In this document: positions 55,474 through 64,000 of the stretch, one piece after another
Layout: every line of letters starts with the position of its first letter
Position numbering within the stretch: position 1 is the first letter of the stretch
Translations under genes and position numbers: made by a program
The notes under the pieces: model-generated
The model's input: the letters and a program-made list of their open reading frames with translations, nothing else
Database searches by the model: none
What the model was told of the DNA's origin: nothing
Assembly (NCBI RefSeq): GCF_040954645.1
Contig: NC_092807.1
Location: 50,166,991 to 50,230,990 of the forward strand
Direction of reading: 5' to 3'
DNA: 64,000 nt
DNA from: Diabrotica undecimpunctata
Lineage: Eukaryota > Arthropoda > Insecta > Coleoptera > Chrysomelidae

Positions 55474-57516
55474 ATGGATCCGAACTCTCGTGGAAAAAGA
55501 ATACTACAATTACTGTCGTATACTATTCCTAATGAAACAACACCTACAGGTAAGCTATTGTTTAATAACACTGATTTAGCATTTTGCTAACCTCAAATAT
55601 TTAGTATTGTATATTCTTTTGACGGATGGATCTGGACGAAGATGATAATTTGTTTGGAGATGATGCGGATATTGATAAAACCTATAGCTCATAATCAGAC
55701 GACAATGATGTGAGACGTATAGGTAAACAAGCGAAAACAAAGGAAAAAGAGAAAGCTATTACTACTTCTACGACTAGTGGGGCAATAACAAACAATCTTC
55801 TTAAGCACGATTAATCCCTAAATAGTGATGCAGGCAATTCCAATGAACATAATGAAGTTACCATTAAATACTCTGGAAGATTGCCAGAATACGAAAGACA
55901 AAAAATCTTTAACTCATACTGGACTGAGACAAACTTTTCAGATGGTAAAAAGCAATTTATCTTTTCATGTGTCGACATGCAACCCACTCTTCGATCAAGA
56001 AAAAAAGATCAAAACTCTACCAAATCTAAAAATAATACACTACACTACAATTTTACAGTGAACAATCAGCGATTGAAGGTGTGCAAGGTTATGTTTTTAA
56101 ACACACTTTGTACATCTAATTTAGTAGTAGTGAATATGTTTAAAAAATTGAGCCAGGAGGTTTAATAAAAGCTGATCAAAGGGGTAGAGACACGCCAATC
56201 AATAAAACTCCTACCGAAACCATAAATAGTATACACCAACATATCAATTCCCCAAAGTCCGAGAGTCATTATTCCAGAGAAAGGAGCAAGAGAAATTATC
56301 TGGGCACAGAACTTGCAATAAACTTGTATTAACTGTACATTAATGAATGCAATGAAAGACATGTGGATCCAAAACTAAGAGCGAAAAAATGGTTGTACGC
56401 AGATATTATTAAATACTTCAAGTTGTCGTTTAAACCACCCGAAATAGACACTTGCGATAGTACACTCGCCGCTCAATTGAAAAAAATCTTACTGCAGATG
56501 AACTAACCAGTGTACAAGCTGATCCCGATGCTCACCTAATTGAATCTAAAACTCTGTATAACTTAAAACAATCGGACTTTATAATAGCTAAAGAGTCACC
56601 AAAACACAAAGTACCTACTAACTGGTGATTTGCAAAAATGTTTGCCTTCACCACTAACAAAAAATTGTATTATGTTCTACATAAGAAAGCTTTTGACATT
56701 AAATATTGCATTATATGATGTCAGTGATTCTTCTGTACAATGTATGATGTGGGACGAATCAAAAGGGGCCGTGGTGCAAATGAAATTGCCTCATCAATTT
56801 TGAAATAGGCTGACAATACAATTCCAGGTAGTCAAGTAGAGGACATCATTATTTGGACCGATAAAGGATGATGTCCTTTATGCTATGGACAAAATAAAAA
56901 TATATCTAAGTATTATAATCTGCTATTTTTGGATACCGCATACGTATCCCCAAATAATGACGATCACTCAAAAGATTTTACTGAAAGGGCACAACATATG
57001 GAAGCAGACAGTGTTCATGCTTTAATCGAAAGAAAAAGAAAGAAACTCTTCAATTTGGCCCATTTAACACCATTATACTGGCAACAGCTAGTTAGGCAAA
57101 CATCTGGTAAATAAACAGTAAACAATATGGAACTTGCAGATTTCAAAAACTTCAAAACGTTGTTCGCTTAAAAACTGTCACCTATAACTGTCATCCTCCT
57201 TTTGTAAGTAGAAAAAGGAATGGTAACAAAGAGCCTGTTTTACTGTCAACATATGTTTTCCTACAAGTCCAACAAGAACACATTGGAAAACTCTTTTATA
57301 AGACTGATTTCAATAATCAAAATATGTATGAAGTAGATTTCATGAGGTATCGAAGACTGCAAGTAACCTTTCCAGCCCAATTAAATCAAGTCTACAAAAG
57401 TACAATGACTTAATTGCGCTATTGTCTTTTGTTCCGTAGGTTTGTCATGCGTTTTATCAAAATTTAACACATGTAACCACAAACCAAGAAGATGAAGATG
57501 ATATGGAGCCTCTTTA
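55474..57516 (+). pseudogene. Transposase-like gene of copy A
   Basis: The start at 55474 (MDPNSRGKRILQLLSYTIPN) is followed by a likely intron donor (ACAG|GTAAGC at 55550). An acidic stretch DLDEDDNLFGDDADIDKTYS comes next. Then LPEYERQKIFNSYW, KKQFIFSCVDMQPTLRSRKK, NFTVNNQRLKVCKVMFLNTL, HINSPKSESHYSRERS-like text, WLYADIIKYFKLSFKPPEID (then TCD), a MMWDESKGA block, IIIWTDKG, then YAMDKIKIYLS, HMEADSVHALIERKRKK and the end VCHAFYQNLTHVTTNQEDED. WDES, WTDKG and HMEADSVHALIE are plausible DDE/D positions. About eight frame breaks and stops (55692, 55812, 56163, 56498 and others). The copy B gene has the same block order. Family not named; length of about 600 residues fits a transposase. Confidence 0.65.
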
Positions 57517-57909
57517 ACAATTTTGAGACTAATTTTACTTAATTATTATAACATTATAATATTTGTCTCTAATAAAATAATAGTATAGGCTATAATATAT
57601 TGTGTTTTTTCATGTTTATTTCGTAGAGACTTTAACATGCAATGTCACATTATTTAAAAAAGTCGTTAGAGGTAAACAAAATTATGTCCAACTACACGTT
57701 TAAAAAAAATATATATATAATGAACGGTAAACTTCAGGTATATAACACTTCATGGAAGGAAAAACGATTATGCACACAACAATTATAGTATATTATTCTT
57801 GGTTAAATATAACAAACATTTGAGTATTTACTGATTACAAATTTAAAAAATATTAAAATTGCTCTCCTGAAAAAGTAAGAAAATTGACATAGTGACCTTT
57901 ACCTCCGGG

Positions 57910-57913
<4 letters not shown>

Positions 57914-57977
<64 letters not shown>
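57914..57977. repeat. (TA)n tract, right flank of transposon copy A
   Basis: About 64 bp of AT dinucleotide beginning at the right terminal inverted repeat; the Penelope-like end at 57980 begins on its other side. Confidence 0.97.
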
Positions 57978-57981
<4 letters not shown>

Positions 57982-58122
57982 AACACAGTTTATTAGGGTT
58001 GCAGTCAGAAAATTGGCCGAGATCTTAATAAAACACTCTTTTGACTTTTTGTCTAGCTTTCGGAATGGTTTTATTCCTTTTTCAAGACATTGTAATAAGA
58101 AAAATATGTAAATATTTATAAA
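57978..58122 (-). mobile_element. Penelope-type terminal repeat piece
   Basis: On the minus strand it reads GTCTTGAAAAAGGAATAAAA, then CCATTCCGAAAGCTAGAC, the layout of a Penelope pLTR (helix II GGAAT/ATTCC followed by GAAA). The CTGANGA box is replaced by TTGAAAA, so it is not a canonical hammerhead. It lies between a (TA)n tract and the big palindrome. Confidence 0.45.
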
Positions 58123-59060
58123 ATATCACAATTCTTCAGTGCAACTTACTAGTTAGATTATTTATAAAAGCATTGACACTCAACATTAATAACACACATA
58201 TAAAATAATGGACAAAATACATTCTAAAATTTTTAAAATTTAGGTAAAGATAGTAAAACTTAGTTTATGGCATCTTTTACTGGTATGTTTTAACTCTGAC
58301 ACATAGAGAACAGAAAGTTAAAACCCTATGATTAAAAAGTAATTAGGTGTACTTAATATTATATTTCTTTTTAAGAAATACTAGAGGCCTATCTTGGGCG
58401 ATTTTACTTTTTAAACCTGTCTTAATGGTATGCAACATGTTATGCATACAAGTGCAATTTATGTACAGGTAAAAATTTATTTTCTTTTGGATGTTTTTCC
58501 AGTAAGTAACAATAAATTTTGCTCAGTGCTATGTCAGACTTTTTATTGATGCAAGATGTACTAGATTTTATGGAACACATTTCCAAAAAAACACGTTTTG
58601 AATGGTTCTTTTCCTTTGCCAAAAATAGAGGAATCCTCGGAATTAAATTCAGAAATTGTTACTTACTGGAAAAACATCCAAAATAAAATAAATATTTACC
58701 TGTACATAAATTACACTTGTATGCGTAACATGTTGCATATCAGTAAGACAGGTTTAAAAATTAAAAAGTAAAATCACCCAAGATGGGTTTCTAGTATTTC
58801 TTAAAAAGAAATATAATATTAAATACACCTAATTACTTTTTAATCATAGAGTTTTTACTTTCTGTTCTCTATGTGTCAGAGTTAAAACACAAGTAAAAGA
58901 TGCCATGAACTAAGTTTTACTATATTTACCTAAATTTTAAAAATTTTAGAATGTATTTTGTCCACTATTTTATATTTTATATGTGTGATATTAATGTTGA
59001 GTATCAATGCTTTTATAAATAATCTCAACGACTAGTAAGTGCACTAAAGAATTGTGATAT
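58123..59060. repeat. Near-perfect 0.94-kb palindrome
   Basis: Left arm 58123-58513 and right arm 58655-59060 are reverse complements along almost their whole length with scattered differences; the spacer is 141 bp (58514-58654). Matched blocks include ATGTTTTTCCAGTAAGTAAC, GGTAAAGATAGTAAAACTTA and TCTGACACATAGAGAACAGA (each with its complement in the other arm). The spacer, on the minus strand, reads HSKRVFLEMCSIKSS and SDIALSKIYCYLL, resembling the C-terminus of Penelope-like proteins. Inverted terminal repeats are known for Penelope elements, so this may be one collapsed copy. Confidence 0.9.
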
Positions 59061-59501
59061 TTGTGATAATGTGATACAACGGACAGCAAACAACTGAAAA
59101 TATACTAGTATGGTTTGACCCTTGAAAGAGCTTTAACAAAACATAAAAATGAGGCCATCTGTCAAAATAAAAAAATCAAAAAAGTTAAATAAATGAACAA
59201 TAGTGCTCGCATACAGTTTTTCTTGTGTTTTTTGTTTTTTTTTCGTTTAGTTTGTTAATTTGTAATGATAAGTTATCGTAGAGTTTTCATAACATCATAA
59301 AATCTACAAATTGTTATGTAAGTATGAACCCTGTTCGGTTTTTACTTATATTCTAAGATCGTTACTTTTTGTAGAGAACTGAGCACGCTTAAAAAAAAAT
59401 AAAAGCGAAACGTATTATAATAAATCAATGAAGTAGTTGACGTCTTTCATTTGCCAATAATTGACCGACCAAACCTTTGCAATTCACATATTGAATATAT
59501 T

Positions 59502-59502
<1 letters not shown>
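59061..59502. other. AT-rich DNA, nothing recognised
   Basis: No frame supported. Confidence 0.45.

Positions 59503-59566
<64 letters not shown>
59503..59566. repeat. (TA)n tract
   Basis: About 64 bp of AT dinucleotide abutting the left end of the Penelope-like element at 59567. Confidence 0.97.
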
Positions 59567-59568
<2 letters not shown>

Positions 59569-59849
59569 TTTCTGTAGTTTTCCGGGTTTGACTCCGCGTT
59601 GAAAAATTTTGGTTTCGATGAAAACCATTATTTTGACGACGTTTCGGCAAGGTCTCACTTGCCATTGTTAAGTCAGGTAGTAGCGCTTCTCGCTGATGCT
59701 TGAAGTTAACTTCATCCTGCATGGCAACGTAAGATTCCCAATAGGGGTTGTTGCTGCAGCAACAACCAATAGTTAATATCAACGCACCTATAACCCATAA
59801 AGAAAGTGTTCTATTCAGTCTCAACTGACAGAGCAATTAAGCTATCTAG

Positions 59850-60400
59850 CCCTAAATACCATTCCGAAAATCTCAAAAAAGTTCAGATATCTTAGAAAAA
59901 AATTATAATTATCCACCAGAATTTTACAACCATCTAATTAAAAAAAAAGTTGCATTTACAGAAATTAATCTAATTCTAATACCAAGTCAAAAAAAACCCA
60001 AACCATACCTAGGAATAATAGTAATAATGTCACCAAATCAAACAAACATTACATATCCCTACCATACAATAATGGATTCTCTGAACAAATGTCGAAAATG
60101 TTGACAAAATATGATATTAATGTTTGATATAAATCGTCAAAAAGATCCAGAAAATATTTTTCAGCATTTAAACCCAATGTTAATAAAGATCATCAGTCGG
60201 ATGACATGTATAAAATAAATTGTAAAGACTGCAATTCAACATATTGGGCAAACACACCAATATCTGCTTAGAAGAGTCGTTGCACACAAACATAGTGTAC
60301 AAATCAACAAATAAATCACAACATCTTTAGCCATGCATTCTCTGGAAAATAGCCATTCTTTTGATTTTGAAAATGTACAGAATGGAAATCCATTCTCGAT
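59850..60400 (+). pseudogene. Penelope GIY-YIG endonuclease remains
   Basis: In-order pieces: PPEFYNHLIKKKVAFTEINL, FSEQMSKMLTKYDINV, KYFSAFKPNVNKDHQSDDMY, then KINCKDCNST with HIGQTHQYLLRRVVAHK in the next frame, and ENSHSFDFENVQ. CKDC-x-(Y)IGQT----R--EH is the GIY-YIG nuclease block of Penelope-like elements; here Tyr is His and a frameshift falls within the motif. Several stops. The YVDD region is absent. Confidence 0.68.
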
Positions 60401-61070
60401 TTTCTCGATTTTTTTCAACGAGAACTTCAGCAATTTTCACACTTCGCATCCGATGTAAAATCTTTTCCAAAAGGAACCTCATGGTTCCCCAACACAATTT
60501 CGTGGTCAATGGTCATCGGTACCTTATATTTCCAACCTTCCTTTTTAATCAGATTTATATAAAAAAATTGACTTTTCTATTCTGTCCTGCTTAAAAGAGT
60601 ATTTTTGTTATCTAGTTGACTTTTCGCACAAAGTCTGGTTTCCATAGATAGAAAGTCATATTATTTTTTGTTTTTCTCTTCGTAATAGTTGAGCCCTTTC
60701 TGTCAAAAAAGTTGCTTTTTTTATTGCTTTGGTGTCTCCAACAATAAAGTTAACTTTCTATGCCTTTTTTATAAAATTTTTTTATTTTTTAAAATTGTTT
60801 ACTAAACTCTAATTAAAACAAGTTACTTTTTCTCCTGGCTTCATGTTTCGATAAATTGTACATCAGCGATAGAATAGAAGTATTGTATTATATTATATTG
60901 TTTTCTTGTTAACATACTGTGACATTTTTGTGGCTTTTTAAAGTTTGTATAATATTAAAAAAAAAACTATGAATGTGTTTTTTACTGTAATTTTATTGTA
61001 GTTATTAAATGTATTTTCTAACACCTAAACCTATGCATTTGACATTGTTTGACATCTTTATACGACTTTA

Positions 61071-61131
61071 CAATCATTAGAACTGAAGAAGTGCAGAAAT
61101 ACTGCACGAAACGTTTTCTATTAAAAGATTG
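61071..61131 (+). ncRNA. Hammerhead ribozyme (minimal, Penelope-type)
   Basis: CTGAAGA (61083-61089), helix II GTGCAG (61091-61096) with CTGCAC (61102-61107) and a 5-base loop, then GAAAC (61108-61112) and GTT (61113-61115). Helix III is only two base pairs, as in known Penelope hammerheads. Helix I is bipartite: TAGAA (61078-61082) with TTCTA (61116-61120), an internal loop, then CAATC (61071-61075) with GATTG (61127-61131). All invariant core bases are present. It lies in the 3' pLTR-like end of the element. Confidence 0.75.
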
Positions 61132-61242
61132 AAATATCATGTTTTTTCATGTCTTTTTTCTCATTGACCGATATCCTCATCTACAGTGAGATTTTAATCT
61201 CACTCACATTGTGTATTTAAATTTAGACGGTCGTACTCCTTT

Positions 61243-63721
<2,479 letters not shown>

Positions 63722-64000
63722 CTAAATGTTGGCGTCAATTCCGGCATACTCGTTTGGATTTTGTCGAGGTTTTTCCATTAATTTTTATTCTTTAGCCACG
63801 AGTATTTGTTCCTGCTCTTTTTCATTCAATCTTCCCCTCCATAACCAATTTTAAAAATTGGTACTTGGAATTCTTAGATATGTGACCCAGGCAGTTTGTT
63901 TCTCTCCCTATTCGGCGTTGGTTATATGATCCCTTAAGGATTCTCCTGAACACCGACATTTCGACAGTCTCAAAACGATTCATGACGTTAGCTATTATTG
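63722..64000 (-). pseudogene. LINE C-terminal fragment running off the window
   Basis: Minus-strand pieces: RFETVEMSVFRRILKGSYNQ, RIGRE, then LGHISKNSKYQFLKLVMEGR and a frame-shifted end. This matches 'FE-W-FRRILKI', 'YLGHI-RN-KY-LL-L--EG' of the GAAGAAG-tail family. The 5' part lies beyond 64000. Confidence 0.6.

Larger units (their letters stand above)
55090..57914. mobile_element. Unclassified DDE-type transposon, copy A (complete ends)
   Basis: Terminal inverted repeats of about 35 bp (55090-55124 and 57880-57914) start TGTACCCCGGA and share GTAAAGG and CACTATGTC, with three mismatches. (TA)n tracts touch both ends, so the element sits inside a TA microsatellite. A GAGGTAAACAACACTATGTCC-like motif related to the terminus recurs inside: 55178 (GAGGTACACCATACTATGTC), 55259, its inverted partner ending at 55299, and 57669. 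One gene (55474-57516) occupies the interior, with an AATAAA near 57572. The gene is broken, so this copy is not autonomous. Confidence 0.85.

Noticed and set aside
59630..59690. Hammerhead in the left Penelope terminal repeat
   Set aside because: Helix II and GAAACGTC are present, but the CTGANGA box has become TTAACAA, so it should be inactive; described under the element only.

Overview
The window is a piece of an arthropod nuclear genome, most likely an insect and perhaps a large-genome beetle. It is AT-rich, has short GT-AG introns, holds many dead non-LTR, Penelope and DNA transposons, has about a dozen long (TA)n tracts and one 100-N assembly gap. No tRNA, rRNA, CRISPR array or operon was seen.

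The one host gene I can name is an ephrin, the ligand of Eph receptor tyrosine kinases, on the minus strand. Two consecutive coding exons are present: the ephrin ectodomain core (50176 down to 49957) and the last coding exon (22104 down to 21728). Splice sites and codon phase match, so the roughly 27.9 kb between them is one intron. It is filled with LINEs, a Harbinger inside a gypsy-like relic, mariner, hAT, pogo, Tc1 and THAP-type transposase remains, and LINE-in-LINE nesting. The upstream exon with the signal peptide was not found and probably lies beyond the right edge.

Region by region: 0-9 kb, LINE relics of R1, jockey and RTE types; 10.4-11.2 kb, a LINE end between two (TA)n tracts and a small inverted-repeat element; 13-17 kb, LINE pieces including an R1-clade copy; 18.9-20.1 kb, a poly(A) retroposon with target-site duplication and a long inverted-repeat element; 21.7-22.1 kb, terminal ephrin exon; 22.8-26.1 kb, three LINEs, two with clear target-site duplications; 27-28.4 kb, LINE and mariner; 29.5-32.5 kb, hAT and gypsy-like remains with a Harbinger insertion; 33.5-36.6 kb, an unclassified transposon, pogo remains and a 0.3 kb tandem repeat; 39-40.5 kb, Tc1; 42.5-44.1 kb, THAP-DDE transposase; 45.4 kb, a hammerhead ribozyme; 45.5-49.3 kb, nested LINEs with one long open reverse-transcriptase frame; 50 kb, ephrin exon; 51-54.5 kb, LINE and Penelope fragments; 55.0-57.9 kb, a 2.8 kb transposon with terminal inverted repeats sitting inside a (TA)n tract; 58.1-59.1 kb, a near-perfect 0.94 kb palindrome; 59.5-61.3 kb, a Penelope-like element with a second hammerhead; 62-64 kb, two LINEs whose 3' ends converge on one (TA)n tract.

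The most interesting items are two diverged copies of one transposon family I cannot place (33.5-35.1 and 55.1-57.9 kb), whose terminal motif is reused as a subterminal array; hammerhead ribozymes that fold well by eye; and the repeated contact between element ends and (TA)n tracts. All identifications come from reading translations and motifs by eye; no database search was run.
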